Assembly (NCBI RefSeq): GCF_047246645.1
Contig: NZ_JBFOKR010000007.1
Coordinates: 124,001-188,000 of the forward strand
Direction: 5' to 3'
From: Ferdinandcohnia sp047246645
GTDB taxonomy: Bacteria; Bacillota; Bacilli; Bacillales; Bacillaceae_L
DNA length: 64,000 bases
Shown here in pieces: positions 1 to 8,146 of the stretch; the first letter of the stretch is position 1, and each line of letters opens with the position of its first letter. The notes under the pieces were generated by a model. It made no database searches, was not told the DNA's origin, and saw nothing but the letters and a program-made list of their open reading frames with translations. A program made the position numbers and the translations under genes.

Positions 1-499
1 TTTTACCACTCTTAAGAAGCTTATGAGTACGAGTTAATAAAATAAATAAACCAAGCGTCAGAGATTGTGTTACTAAATAGACGTGAAAGGAATACGCTAA
101 TCGCCAATTGTTATAAGTAAAGACATTGAAATGTACACAAATACCTTCAAAAAGTGTTCCGAAAAGGGACCAAATGACAATATAGAAAAAAGTCTCAATT
201 CCTCTTAAACGCATTCGTTCATATATATAAACAAATAAAAAGCCAAAAGGTGCATATAAAAAGTACGTTAAAAAATCAAAAAAATCATATAATCCTGTGT
301 CCATAATATTATATAAATCCAACTGAGGAGCAGCTAAAAGATGATCGCTTATCCGTGCAACTGTTGATGAAAATAACATGATTATTAGTAATATGCTTAA
401 GGGTGTTCGTTTAGGGAGAAAGAAAATAACTGCATAACCAATAATAAGCCAAAGCAATACAAACCATTCGTTTTGATCAAACACCTTAGGAAGTGGCAT
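1..499 (-). CDS. Multi-pass membrane protein, C-terminus cut by window edge
   Basis: The minus-strand reading frame starts at ATG 499-497 (MPLPKVFDQNEWF) and stays open for 166 codons to the left edge, so the 3' end is missing. The visible part has about five strongly hydrophobic stretches separated by short polar loops, which indicates an integral membrane protein. It overlaps the upstream gene by one base (stop TAA and start ATG share the A), so the two are translationally coupled and probably form a pair. The general look (short, tryptophan- and phenylalanine-rich, paired in tandem) recalls the uncharacterised CBO0543-type membrane proteins of Bacilli, but this is an impression, not a match. 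No function can be assigned. Confidence 0.6.
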   Translation of the reverse strand, partial: MPLPKVFDQNEWFVLLWLIIGYAVIFFLPKRTPLSILLIIMLFSSTVARISDHLLAAPQLDLYNIMDTGLYDFFDFLTYFLYAPFGFLFVYIYERMRLRGIETFFYIVIWSLFGTLFEGICVHFNVFTYNNWRLAYSFHVYLVTQSLTLGLFILLTRTHKLLKSGK

Positions 500-972
500 T
501 ATTTATTTATCTCCTCCTTTTGTAACAAGCGTATAAATGGAACTGTTATGAGTAAGGTGAGAAGTAAAATAAAGGTGTACGATAGTAACGAATATAAGAA
601 TGACCAATCTTCGTATGTAATCGCCTCATTGTAAATAAGAAAATATTCTATACTGTATAACGTACTAACTACGATAAGCGATAATCCAATCCTTTGTAAC
701 ACTGTCGTTACAGAGAAGAAAAAGTTAAAATACCAAAGCAGAAAAAACGGGATAAGTATCGTTTCAAATAATATAAAGCTTAGTAAAGACTCTACGTCTT
801 GTGAAACACTCCATCGTTTTGTATTTACATATAAAATGGAACCATAACTGGTAACTAGAAATTCCAAAACAAGCACAATATATAAATTTTCAAACAATGT
901 AAGTTTCTTTTTTATTACAGAGGTAGCAATTAAAGTTAAAAGTGACAGACCTAGGATAGTTAGGGAGTACAT
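499..972 (-). CDS. Small multi-pass membrane protein, unknown function
   Basis: A 157-residue protein with about five predicted transmembrane segments (near residues 3-20, 28-48, 60-82, 92-110 and 128-148) and a short charged C-terminal tail. The ATG at 972 follows an AAGGTGG ribosome binding site about 11 bases upstream. The gene overlaps the next minus-strand membrane protein by one base, so the two are very likely co-transcribed and coupled. No catalytic or binding motif is visible. The pair may be related to each other by duplication, because both have similar length and hydropathy. Function unknown. Confidence 0.6.
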   Translation of the reverse strand: MYSLTILGLSLLTLIATSVIKKKLTLFENLYIVLVLEFLVTSYGSILYVNTKRWSVSQDVESLLSFILFETILIPFFLLWYFNFFFSVTTVLQRIGLSLIVVSTLYSIEYFLIYNEAITYEDWSFLYSLLSYTFILLLTLLITVPFIRLLQKEEINK

Positions 973-1136
973 AAGAATTAAGATCCACCTTTAATACCAT
1001 TTAATTCATAGGTTTTATTGTATTTGGTGTTTTTATGCAAGTTTTATATTTATCCTTCAAAATGTATTTTTATGTTTTTTCGAAATTTTATGGTAAATTA
1101 TGAGAAGCACTATTTTTTTAGGAAGGGATGGACAAG

Positions 1137-1655
1137 ATGTCATTAGAAAGTGTAAAAGCTCATTTTAAGCAATGGAATCGTGAAAAAGATGTTATGGAAT
1201 TCGAAACATCTAGTGCAACGGTGGATCAAGCAGCGCAAACAATCGGAGTAGTACCTGCAAGAATCGCCAAAACGTTATCGTTTAGAGGGGAAGATGATAA
1301 AGCAATTTTAGTAGTCGCTGCAGGAGACGCCAAAATTGATAATAAAAAGTTTCGCCATACCTTTGGATATAAGGCTCGGATGCTGTCTCCAGACGAGGTG
1401 CTAGAAAATACGGGGCATGTAATTGGGGGAGTATGTCCATTTGGTTTAAAAAAAGAACTAGATGTATTTTTAGACACGTCGATGAAACGTTTTGATACCC
1501 TTTTTCCTGCATGCGGAAGTACCAACTCAGCGATTGAACTTTCATGCGAAGAATTATTTTTATATTCATATGCGAAAGAATGGGTAGACGTATGTAAAGG
1601 TTGGGAAGTTGCGAAGGTAGAGGAAGAGCCAGTAGTACAAAATGGAAAAAATTGA
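1137..1655 (+). CDS. YbaK/EbsC family aminoacyl-tRNA deacylase
   Basis: A 172-residue protein of the YbaK/ProX editing-domain family. These enzymes hydrolyse mischarged tRNAs (for example Cys-tRNA-Pro or Ala-tRNA-Pro) in trans and so protect translation fidelity in the cytoplasm. The family pattern is clear: an ARIAKTLSF strand near residue 45, a VVAAGDAKIDNKK segment with the conserved lysine near residue 75, and the GGVCPFGL loop near residue 105. I chose ATG 1137 because AGGAAGGG lies 9 bases upstream. The in-frame ATG at 1128 directly abuts that site and has no spacing. The gene stands alone, with a decayed repeat behind it. The exact tRNA substrate cannot be read from the sequence. Confidence 0.85.
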   Translation: MSLESVKAHFKQWNREKDVMEFETSSATVDQAAQTIGVVPARIAKTLSFRGEDDKAILVVAAGDAKIDNKKFRHTFGYKARMLSPDEVLENTGHVIGGVCPFGLKKELDVFLDTSMKRFDTLFPACGSTNSAIELSCEELFLYSYAKEWVDVCKGWEVAKVEEEPVVQNGKN

Positions 1656-1716
1656 TACATACATTATTTTTTATAGTTTATAAAGTATGGAGAAGGAAGT
1701 TGTTTCTATGTCTTAA

Positions 1717-1793
1717 GAGCCGGCGGCTTAAGGTCAATAAGATAACCTTGCAGCCGGCTCGATTTATAATTATCAACGACAACGGGCGTCTTT
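1717..1793. repeat. Decayed copy of GC-rich mosaic repeat (R0)
   Basis: An 8-bp inverted repeat, GAGCCGGC at 1717-1724 and GCCGGCTC at 1753-1760, encloses a second nested arm (AAGGT/AACCTT). The tail reads as a degraded version of the repeat at 19431-19568, which has the same AACCTTCCAGCCGGCTCG core and a similar CGGGCG end. It sits between convergent genes. There is no T-run, so it is not a standard terminator. Confidence 0.55.
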
Positions 1794-1810
1794 CACATTA
1801 TATTAAAACG

Positions 1811-2599
1811 TTAGTCAATTAGTCCAATTGACTTTAATCCATTATAAACTCCTGAATGCTCAACATCTGTTGTAGTATATTTTGCATATCTAGGTAAATC
1901 GGGATGAGCATTTCCCATTGCAAAGCCTGTACCTACGAATGAAAGCATTTCTTTATCATTCATACCATCACCAAAGGCAATCGCATTGTCAGATGAATAT
2001 CCAGCCCTTGTTAAAAATGCCTCGACAGCCACTCCTTTGTTCACCTTATCACGGATAACATCCCGGCAAGATTTCATCCCTTCAACGTTTACTTGTGACA
2101 AATGAATGTTTGTTAGATGCCTGTATTTACTGTCTATATCTTCAGCGTTTGTAATAATAGTAGCCCCTAAAACATCCTCTTGAAAATGTTCCTCTAGTAT
2201 CTTGTTTTGCTTGAGATGAAAGGTTTTTATAAAGTCTTTTACGATAGCTGATTCGATGGTAGTAAATACATTGGTTTCTTTTGTGTATAAAACTACTTGG
2301 TGGTCGTTTTCTCTTGCAATATGTAACAATTCTTCTACTAGTTCCGCTGACATAGGTTCCTTATAAATAGTATCTCCTTTGTGGATAGCGAATGCACCGT
2401 TGTAAGCTATAAAAGATGTAATTGATAGTTCCTCACCAATTTCTAAAATTTCATGAAGGGGCCTACCTGTTGCTAGGACAACTTCTATTCCTTTTGCTTG
2501 AAGTTGGGCAATTGCATTCTTTGTAGTGTTTTCAATGGTGTCATCAGGGCGAAGGATTGTTCCATCAATATCTAAAAATACAACTTTATATTCAGTCAT
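1811..2599 (-). CDS. Cof-type HAD-superfamily phosphatase
   Basis: A 262-residue haloacid-dehalogenase hydrolase of the Cof/YkrA type. HAD motif I (FLDIDGTI, residues 9-16) supplies the nucleophile and acid/base aspartates. Motif II is near LATGRP. Motif III is a lysine near residue 190, and motif IV is FGDGMNDKEM near residue 215. The large central cap (type C2B) between motifs II and III is characteristic of sugar-phosphate and flavin-type phosphatases. ATG 2599 has AGGGAG 8 bases upstream. It stands alone and is convergent with the YbaK gene. The substrate is unknown. Family members act on small phosphorylated metabolites in the cytoplasm. Confidence 0.88.
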   Translation of the reverse strand: MTEYKVVFLDIDGTILRPDDTIENTTKNAIAQLQAKGIEVVLATGRPLHEILEIGEELSITSFIAYNGAFAIHKGDTIYKEPMSAELVEELLHIARENDHQVVLYTKETNVFTTIESAIVKDFIKTFHLKQNKILEEHFQEDVLGATIITNAEDIDSKYRHLTNIHLSQVNVEGMKSCRDVIRDKVNKGVAVEAFLTRAGYSSDNAIAFGDGMNDKEMLSFVGTGFAMGNAHPDLPRYAKYTTTDVEHSGVYNGLKSIGLID

Positions 2600-2759
2600 G
2601 AGTAGCGACTCCCTAGAAATTATTTTAGCCGGTTTAAGAATACTGTTGTGCTAACCGCTGGTAATAACCTTAATAGTAATATTTATAAGAGTTATTGTGC
2701 AAGTTTTGAAACCATTTTATATGCAAATTCGTATAGTTATTATGAAAGAGGGTGCGCGT

Positions 2760-4457
2760 ATGAAATTCAAACTGAGTAGTTTTATTTTATTTATTGCAGT
2801 ATTTCTTCTGTTTCCGTTACAGGGACTAGCGGTTGAGTATTCAATCACAGACGTCACAATCGATGCATTCATTCAAACTGATGGAACAGTTGAAGTTATA
2901 GAAAAACATACCTATGAATTCGAAGGTGAGTTTAATGGAATTACCAGGTCCATCATACCTAAAGAAGGAAGCAGTATAACAGATTTCTCAGCATCGGAAA
3001 ATGAGAAATCCTTACGTGTTGAAAAAGAAGATGATATGTATAAAATATACCGAAAAGGTGAAGACGAGACGGTCACAACAGCATTAACATACAAAATCGA
3101 AAAAGGTGTAGAGGTATATCGGGATGTTGTTCAGTTTTACTGGCCATTCTTTGATAATCGTAATGATTCTACATATGAAAATATGATAATCACGATTCAC
3201 CCGCCTGAATCAACTAAAGAGGTAGTTGCCTTTGGGTATGATGCAGCCTTTGGTAAGGAATCGGTACAACCTGATGGTTCGGTGGTTTTTCACTTAGGTG
3301 AGGTTCCTAGCAGCACAAATGGAGATATTCGTGTTGCTTACGATACTAGTCTATTTGCAGTAGGGTATCAAACTGCGGATAAAGATATGAGAGCTGAGAT
3401 CATAGCTGCTAAAAATAAGTTACTTACTGAGGCAAAGGAAAAAGCAGAATCCAGGGAAAAGCTATCAAATTTTGCTGGAATTGTTATACCACTTTTTGCG
3501 ATTATTCTTTTATTCTTTATTATTCGCAATTGGATAGAAGCACGTGCAAAACTTGCAGCCATTAAAAGGGAAGTAGGTTCTACAAGTTTCTTACCTAAAC
3601 AAGTAATGAGTCTTCCAGCGACAATTTTATATACAAATCACAATTATCTTCCTCCTCAAGCAATGGCAGCAGCCTTACTAGACTTAGTGAGGAAGGGGTT
3701 AGTACAGCAAACTTCGAATGAAAGTTTCAAGTTGTTTAACCGAACTGGAGCCTTGGAACATGAAGAAATACTGATCGATAGATTATTTGATAAAATCGGA
3801 CAGAATTGTGAATTTAGCTTTGAAGACCTTGAGGCTTACACAAAAGATAAGAAAAACCATGAGATTTATTCGTTGTTTCAAAGTGCTTGGGCAAATGCAG
3901 TTAGAAAAGAAGTAAAGGAACATAGCTTTTATGAAAATAAAAATAAGTACAGACTTGCAATCGGCATGTTAAGTATTCCGTTATCTCCTTTACTCATTTT
4001 ATTCCCGATGTATGACTTATTTGGCTGGTTTGTAATGACTATATTTCTGTTTTTAGCATTCATTATTTATGCAATTGCTTACCGACCTAGAACATTCGAA
4101 GGGGCGAAGCTTTCATATGAATGGTTAATCTTTAAAGGGAAGTATAAACTGTTGAAACCAGAGGACTGGAAAAACTGGTCGGAAGATGATCAAATGCGAG
4201 CATATATTTATGCTTTGGGAACTAGTGATAAGGATATGCAAAAACAAAATGACCGCCTTGTTTCAGCTTTTAGTAAACCATATACAGGAACAGACGACTT
4301 CCAACCTTACTCCATTTATTCCTTCGGGTATGTAGGACCAACTGCTTCTGGTCGATTTCATTCGGCTAATGATTCTACTAGCAGTACCGGTGGAGGAAGT
4401 GCAGGTAGTTCTGGAGGAGGTACAGGTGGAGGTGGAGGAGGATCAGGAGCATTTTAA
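2760..4457 (+). CDS. DUF2207 membrane protein with Gly-rich tail
   Basis: A 565-residue protein with an N-terminal signal sequence (MKFKLSSFILFIAVFLLFP, cleavage probably after GLA). An extracytoplasmic beta-rich DUF2207 domain follows (about residues 25-235), then a transmembrane helix (about 238-258), a cytoplasmic region containing a winged-helix-like segment, two more helices (about 400-445) and a cytoplasmic end. The last 30 residues are almost entirely Gly and Ser and end in GSGAF, a pattern common in DUF2207 proteins. ATG 2760 was chosen because GAGGGTGCG lies just upstream and it starts a proper signal peptide. Upstream GTG/ATG codons would add a non-signal extension. The stop codon is the left edge of a repeat element. 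Function unknown. Confidence 0.8.
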   Translation: MKFKLSSFILFIAVFLLFPLQGLAVEYSITDVTIDAFIQTDGTVEVIEKHTYEFEGEFNGITRSIIPKEGSSITDFSASENEKSLRVEKEDDMYKIYRKGEDETVTTALTYKIEKGVEVYRDVVQFYWPFFDNRNDSTYENMIITIHPPESTKEVVAFGYDAAFGKESVQPDGSVVFHLGEVPSSTNGDIRVAYDTSLFAVGYQTADKDMRAEIIAAKNKLLTEAKEKAESREKLSNFAGIVIPLFAIILLFFIIRNWIEARAKLAAIKREVGSTSFLPKQVMSLPATILYTNHNYLPPQAMAAALLDLVRKGLVQQTSNESFKLFNRTGALEHEEILIDRLFDKIGQNCEFSFEDLEAYTKDKKNHEIYSLFQSAWANAVRKEVKEHSFYENKNKYRLAIGMLSIPLSPLLILFPMYDLFGWFVMTIFLFLAFIIYAIAYRPRTFEGAKLSYEWLIFKGKYKLLKPEDWKNWSEDDQMRAYIYALGTSDKDMQKQNDRLVSAFSKPYTGTDDFQPYSIYSFGYVGPTASGRFHSANDSTSSTGGGSAGSSGGGTGGGGGGSGAF

Positions 4458-4555
4458 CTTTATTCAGCAGAAATCCCCCTACTTTTAAAAGTGGTGGATG
4501 AATGCAAAAAAAGTATACAATTCAGTAGGGGTTCAAACTCCGACTGAATAAAGTT
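4456..4555. repeat. Long imperfect palindrome starting in the stop codon (PATE-like)
   Basis: Perfect 12-bp outer arms (AACTTTATTCAG 4456-4467 and CTGAATAAAGTT 4544-4555) and 8-bp inner arms (CCCCTACT 4476-4483 and AGTAGGGG 4524-4531) enclose a further small hairpin (ACTTTTAAAAGT, 4481-4492). The left edge falls inside the TAA stop of the preceding gene. A related sequence begins at the same place relative to the transketolase stop (40778). No T-run follows, so it is not a canonical terminator. It resembles palindromic ends of IS200/IS605-type elements, but that identity is a guess. Confidence 0.5.
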
Positions 4556-4589
4556 AAAGTATTTGATCCTGGTCAACACCCTGTATAAG

Positions 4590-4664
4590 TTAAACAAACG
4601 TTTGTTTAAAATGTAAAGTCCTTGGTATTACAAGTGAAAAGCGATAAACAAACGTTTGATTAAA
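4590..4664. repeat. Paired-palindrome element, copy A
   Basis: Two 20-bp palindromes, TTAAACAAACGTTTGTTTAA (4590-4609) and TAAACAAACGTTTGATTAAA (4645-4664), start exactly 55 bp apart. Between them lies a TTGGTA (4622-4627), 17 bp before TAAACA, so the second palindrome overlaps a possible -10 box. Copies B, C and D have the same arrangement. The element sits between convergent genes and runs straight into a terminator hairpin. Confidence 0.75.
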
Positions 4665-4666
4665 TG

Positions 4667-4703
4667 AAAAGGTACCTTCCTAACTTTGGAAGGTACCTTT
4701 TTA
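4667..4703. terminator. Bidirectional intrinsic terminator
   Basis: Stem AAAAGGTACCTTCC / GGAAGGTACCTTTTT with a 7-base loop. It has A-rich and T-rich flanks on the two sides, so it can serve both the DUF2207 gene and the convergent glutamate dehydrogenase gene. Confidence 0.85.
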
Positions 4704-4748
4704 AAGTGATGGTAACTTATAGTTGGGGAATATCTACTAAGAATGAAC

Positions 4749-6128
4749 TTAATATAACTTCCCCTGCCTATATAGCACAGTTGATAGTTTCATAACTGAA
4801 TGAATATAACAGTTTTGTCGTAAGGGAAAGGGATCACCAAAAAATTCTGGAAGAATGGTATCCATCGTGTGCTGCATTTTTGAGTAAAGCTGACTGAACA
4901 CTTCTTGTTCACTATAAAACTGAGTTTCTCTCCCTTGGAGCCATTCTAGATATGAGACAATTACTCCTCCTGCATTAGCAAGGATGTCTGGAATAATGAT
5001 CACGCCTTTTTTACTTAAAAATTCATCTGCCTCACTTGTAACAGGGGCATTCGCACCTTCAACGATAATGGGTGCTTTTATTTGCAGCATATTAGACTTA
5101 TGAATTTGATCTTCTAAGGCGGCGAGTATTAAGGCATCAACTTCTAGATAAAGGACCGATTCTCTGTCTAGTATTTCAGCTGTTACACCAGCAACCTCCA
5201 ATTCTTCCTTTGATACTGGGAGGTCACCCTGATTTGCGGTAGTAAAAGTAAGTAAAGAGGGGATATCTAAGCCTTCTCCGTTAAATAAAGTAACATTACG
5301 GTCACTGACGGCAACTATTTTGTTATTCAAGTGTGAACAATGATATGCTTCCAGTGCTGCTACTGATCCTACATTCCCAAAGCCTTGGACTGCAATTTTT
5401 AAGTTTTTGTTCTCTAATCCTACAATTGTTTGAGCATAAATATTAGTAGAATTTGAAAGTTCATTTTTTTTCTCATTCAGGTAGTTATAAAGCAAATAAC
5501 GAAAGGTAAAATAGACACCTTTTCCAGTTGCTTCTCTTCTTCCAAGAGATCCTCCATTCACAACACTTTTTCCTGTGAAACTCCCACGATATGGGAAACC
5601 AGGTCGAATACTTTTATACTCAGCCATCATCCAATCCATTTCTCGTTCCCCAGAACCAACATCAGGTGCAGGAATATCCTTATCCGGGCCAAGGATATCA
5701 CTAAAGTAACGTACATACTTTTTACAAATTAGATGTAGTTCTTTTTCTGATAGTGAACGAGGATTAACAACAAGACCTCCCTTTCCACCTCCAAATGGTA
5801 CGTCATGGAGGGCGTTTTTTAAAGTCATTAAAGAGGCAAGATTAATGACTTCATCTTCATTTACAGACTCATGAAATCGAATTCCACCTTTGTAAGGACC
5901 TAAAGCGTTATTATGTTGTACACGATAAGCTGGAATCCGAACAACCTGCCCATCTTCTAAAGGGATTCGTAAAAATGACTTGTGAATATGATTTGGTGTT
6001 GAAAGAATGGAGGCTAATGAGGTAAATGCTTTCTCTCGTGTTTTATCTTTTAGTTCAGGTATGAATGATGTATCTTCCAATAGTGCATTCAACGACTGTT
6101 GAACAATCATCTTTGTTTGACTACTCAC
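4749..6128 (-). CDS. Glu/Leu/Phe/Val dehydrogenase (glutamate dehydrogenase type)
   Basis: A 459-residue amino-acid dehydrogenase that would interconvert L-glutamate and 2-oxoglutarate plus ammonia with NAD(P). Substrate and catalytic lysines are visible in GPYKGGIRFH (K80), MTLKNAL (K104) and PFGGGKGG (K116), with the PAPDVGSGE segment carrying the catalytic aspartate. The Rossmann motif GFGNVGS near residue 250 binds the cofactor, and EGANAP follows. It is about 30 residues longer than RocG/GudB-type enzymes of Bacillus, mainly through an insertion before the Rossmann motif (NYLNEKKNELSNSTN), so it belongs to a different subgroup. The GTG at 6128 has AGGGGGAAT just upstream. Glutamate is inferred as substrate. 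A branched-chain or phenylalanine preference is not excluded. Confidence 0.85.
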   Translation of the reverse strand: MSSQTKMIVQQSLNALLEDTSFIPELKDKTREKAFTSLASILSTPNHIHKSFLRIPLEDGQVVRIPAYRVQHNNALGPYKGGIRFHESVNEDEVINLASLMTLKNALHDVPFGGGKGGLVVNPRSLSEKELHLICKKYVRYFSDILGPDKDIPAPDVGSGEREMDWMMAEYKSIRPGFPYRGSFTGKSVVNGGSLGRREATGKGVYFTFRYLLYNYLNEKKNELSNSTNIYAQTIVGLENKNLKIAVQGFGNVGSVAALEAYHCSHLNNKIVAVSDRNVTLFNGEGLDIPSLLTFTTANQGDLPVSKEELEVAGVTAEILDRESVLYLEVDALILAALEDQIHKSNMLQIKAPIIVEGANAPVTSEADEFLSKKGVIIIPDILANAGGVIVSYLEWLQGRETQFYSEQEVFSQLYSKMQHTMDTILPEFFGDPFPLRQNCYIHSVMKLSTVLYRQGKLY

Positions 6129-6250
6129 GCTATTCCCCCTACTCTAAAAATAGATACCTTTAAAGTGTAACATATGGACAAAATGTAGAGAGACAATATG
6201 ACTTATAAGTAATTTTTTATCCAATGATATAAAAGTATAAAATTTTTAAC

Positions 6251-6497
6251 CGAGTTTTCGGTGTCCAGCTCCAGCGCCTAGCCCCTCGAGGTCGCTTCAC
6301 CCCTCCTGCGGCGGCAACACTAAGGAATGCTTCGTGAGGATAATCCCCGCAGGAAAAAAGCTTTGCTTTTTTTCGAGCCTCCTCGTCAGGGTTCCAGCGC
6401 TTGTCGGACTTGCACAGGATGTGCTGACATCGACGTTCGCCACAGGACGTGGCGGATTTTAGTCGATGTTCATCTTCAAGGCGCTTGCGCTTTTCTT
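6251..6497. repeat. GC-rich mosaic intergenic repeat, copy R1
   Basis: The left module (GTGTCCAGCTCCAGCGCC, TAGCCCCTCGAGGTCGC) and right module (AAGGCGCTTGCGCTTTTCT) are shared with R3, R4 and R5. Inside are interchangeable palindromic cassettes: a GCTTTGC-centred one at about 6354-6376 and a GCCACAGGACGTGGC one at about 6440-6455. It fills most of the gap between the divergent glutamate dehydrogenase and CoA-disulfide reductase genes, and is the only member not in a convergent gap. It has higher GC than its surroundings and is not coding. Confidence 0.8.
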
Positions 6498-6553
6498 ATA
6501 TTCAGGTTTAAAAAAACAAAACTAAAGGAAAATAACGGAATGGAGGGATTGAG

Positions 6554-7894
6554 ATGAAATTTGTAATTATTGGCGGTGACGCAGCTGGTATGAGTGCTGC
6601 GATGCAAATCGTGAGAAACAGTTCTGGTCATACAATAACCGTCTTAGAAAAAGGCGGGATATATTCATATGGACAATGTGGCCTTCCTTATGTGGTAAGT
6701 GGCAAAATTGAATCTACGAGCAAGGTAATTGCAAGAACCCAAGCTGAGTTTCAAAAACAGTATGGAATCGATGCCCGTGTATTTCATGAAGTAAAGAATG
6801 TAGATAGTGGAAACAAAGTGGTAAGTGGCATTAATCATACTACTGGTGAAGAGTTCGAAGAATCTTACGACCGTCTACTTGTTGCAACAGGCGCAAGTCC
6901 AGTTGTTCCAAAATGGGAAGGTACAAGCCTTTCAGGGATTTTTACATTAAAAACAATTCCAGATACTGAGGAAATTTTGGATTATCTATATAAAGGATTT
7001 CGGGATGTTCAAAATGTAACCGTAATTGGAGGCGGTTATATTGGGCTTGAAATGGCGGAAAGCTTTGCTGAGCTAGGGAAGAAGGTTACGATTATTGAAA
7101 GAAATCAGCGGCTTGCGGGGATATTTGATAGTGAAATGTCAGAGTTAATACACGAAGAGGCAAAGAAAAACAATATAGACTTGAGGTTAGGTGAGTCAGT
7201 AGAAGGTTTTATCGGTAATCAATATGTTGAATATGTTAAAACAGATAAAGGGGAAATTCAGGCAGATTTAGTTCTTATTGCAATCGGAGTTAGGCCAAAC
7301 ACTAGATTCCTAGATGGAACAGGAGTTGTATTAGGTGTAAATGGTGCTATCCAAGTTAATCCTTATATGAAAACTAGTGTAGAGGATGTATATGCAGCAG
7401 GTGATTGTGCTACGCAATACCACCGAATAAAAGAACGGGATGACCATATACCCCTAGGAACACATGCTAATAAACAAGGTCAAATAGCGGGTTTAAATAT
7501 GATTGATGTACATAAGACATTTAAAGGGGTTGTTGGTACATCAATCATAAAATTTTTTAGTTTAACACTTGGAAGAACGGGATTAACCGAAAAAGAAGCT
7601 AAGAGACTACATATTCCTACAGGGGCGGTAACAATCGAGGCAAAGGATATTGCGGGTTATTATCCAAACGACAAAAAAATGACGGTGAAACTCGTTTATC
7701 ATAAGAAAACACATAAGCTTCTAGGTGGACAAATTATTGGTGGAAATGGCGTCGATAAACGAATTGATGTCCTTTCAACAGCATTGTTTCACTCTATGAC
7801 AATTGATGAATTATTAGATTTAGATTTGGCGTATGCACCACCTTATAACGGAGTATGGGACCCGATTCAGCAAGCAGCAAGAAGAGTGAAGTAA
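6554..7894 (+). CDS. CoA-disulfide reductase-like FAD/NAD(P) oxidoreductase
   Basis: A 446-residue pyridine nucleotide-disulfide oxidoreductase. Domains in order: FAD-binding (IIGGDAAGMSAA, residues 5-16), a single active-site cysteine in YGQCGLPY (C42), NAD(P)-binding (VIGGGYIGLEMAE near residue 157), the second FAD motif VYAAGDCA near residue 280, and a C-terminal dimerisation domain containing YAPPY. A single redox cysteine in this context marks the CoA-disulfide reductase / NADH oxidase / NADH peroxidase branch, which reduces CoA disulfide, peroxide or O2 in the cytoplasm. ATG 6554 has TGGAGGGATTGAG directly upstream. The choice between CoA-disulfide reductase and NADH oxidase needs biochemistry. 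Confidence 0.88.
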   Translation: MKFVIIGGDAAGMSAAMQIVRNSSGHTITVLEKGGIYSYGQCGLPYVVSGKIESTSKVIARTQAEFQKQYGIDARVFHEVKNVDSGNKVVSGINHTTGEEFEESYDRLLVATGASPVVPKWEGTSLSGIFTLKTIPDTEEILDYLYKGFRDVQNVTVIGGGYIGLEMAESFAELGKKVTIIERNQRLAGIFDSEMSELIHEEAKKNNIDLRLGESVEGFIGNQYVEYVKTDKGEIQADLVLIAIGVRPNTRFLDGTGVVLGVNGAIQVNPYMKTSVEDVYAAGDCATQYHRIKERDDHIPLGTHANKQGQIAGLNMIDVHKTFKGVVGTSIIKFFSLTLGRTGLTEKEAKRLHIPTGAVTIEAKDIAGYYPNDKKMTVKLVYHKKTHKLLGGQIIGGNGVDKRIDVLSTALFHSMTIDELLDLDLAYAPPYNGVWDPIQQAARRVK

Positions 7895-7914
7895 ATGACT
7901 CCTAAAAATTTCAT

Positions 7915-7943
7915 TTGACGAGTCGCAACGTCTTCTATATTAT
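7915..7943 (+). promoter_or_regulatory. SigA-type promoter of the queuosine unit
   Basis: TTGACG at 7915-7920, a 17-bp spacer and TATTAT at 7938-7943. It lies directly upstream of the preQ1 aptamer, giving a leader of roughly 195 bases before queF. Confidence 0.75.
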
Positions 7944-7971
7944 ATGTAGAAGATACCCGTGCTTAAGCGGG

Positions 7972-8053
7972 AGAGGTTCATAGCCGAAACCCTCTATAAA
8001 AAACTATGGATACATGACAGCTATGCCATGTCCATATTTGGACATGGCTTTTT
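7972..8053 (+). promoter_or_regulatory. preQ1-I riboswitch with transcription-termination platform
   Basis: The aptamer AGAGGTTC...ACCCTCTATAAAAAACTA (7972-8006) has the P1 stem AGAGG/CCTCT and the A-rich tail that forms the pseudoknot of preQ1 class I riboswitches. A terminator follows (8025-8053). A competing antiterminator can be drawn: TATGGA (8005-8010) with TCCATA (8031-8036), and CATG (8013-8016) with CATG (8027-8030), separated by a 2-base bulge. It uses the last aptamer bases, so preQ1 binding should favour the terminator and switch off queF and the transporter. The downstream genes fit this role exactly. Confidence 0.93.
8025..8053 (+). terminator. Riboswitch-controlled terminator
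   Basis: Stem GCCATGTCC / GGACATGGC with loop ATATTT, followed by TTTTT. It is the OFF structure of the preQ1 riboswitch. Confidence 0.9.
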
Positions 8054-8146
8054 ACGTTTATGATCCTATTTTAGTTTGTGTTAGAACGGCAGCAATGAAC
8101 CTTTCTTAAAAGTGTTGGGACACATTTTTATAGGGAGGTATTTTTT

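Noticed and set aside
4590..4664. Paired palindromes as CcpA (cre) sites
   Set aside because: The central AAACGTTT is cre-like, but the outer TG and CA positions are absent in all copies, and every copy lies at gene ends between convergent genes, not at promoters.
6327..6557. Open frame across repeat R1 just before the CoA-disulfide reductase start
   Set aside because: It is translated from GC-rich palindromic cassettes, has no ribosome binding site and similar frames occur in other copies only by chance. The same applies to frames at 9312-9693, 24622-24807 and 25988-26212.
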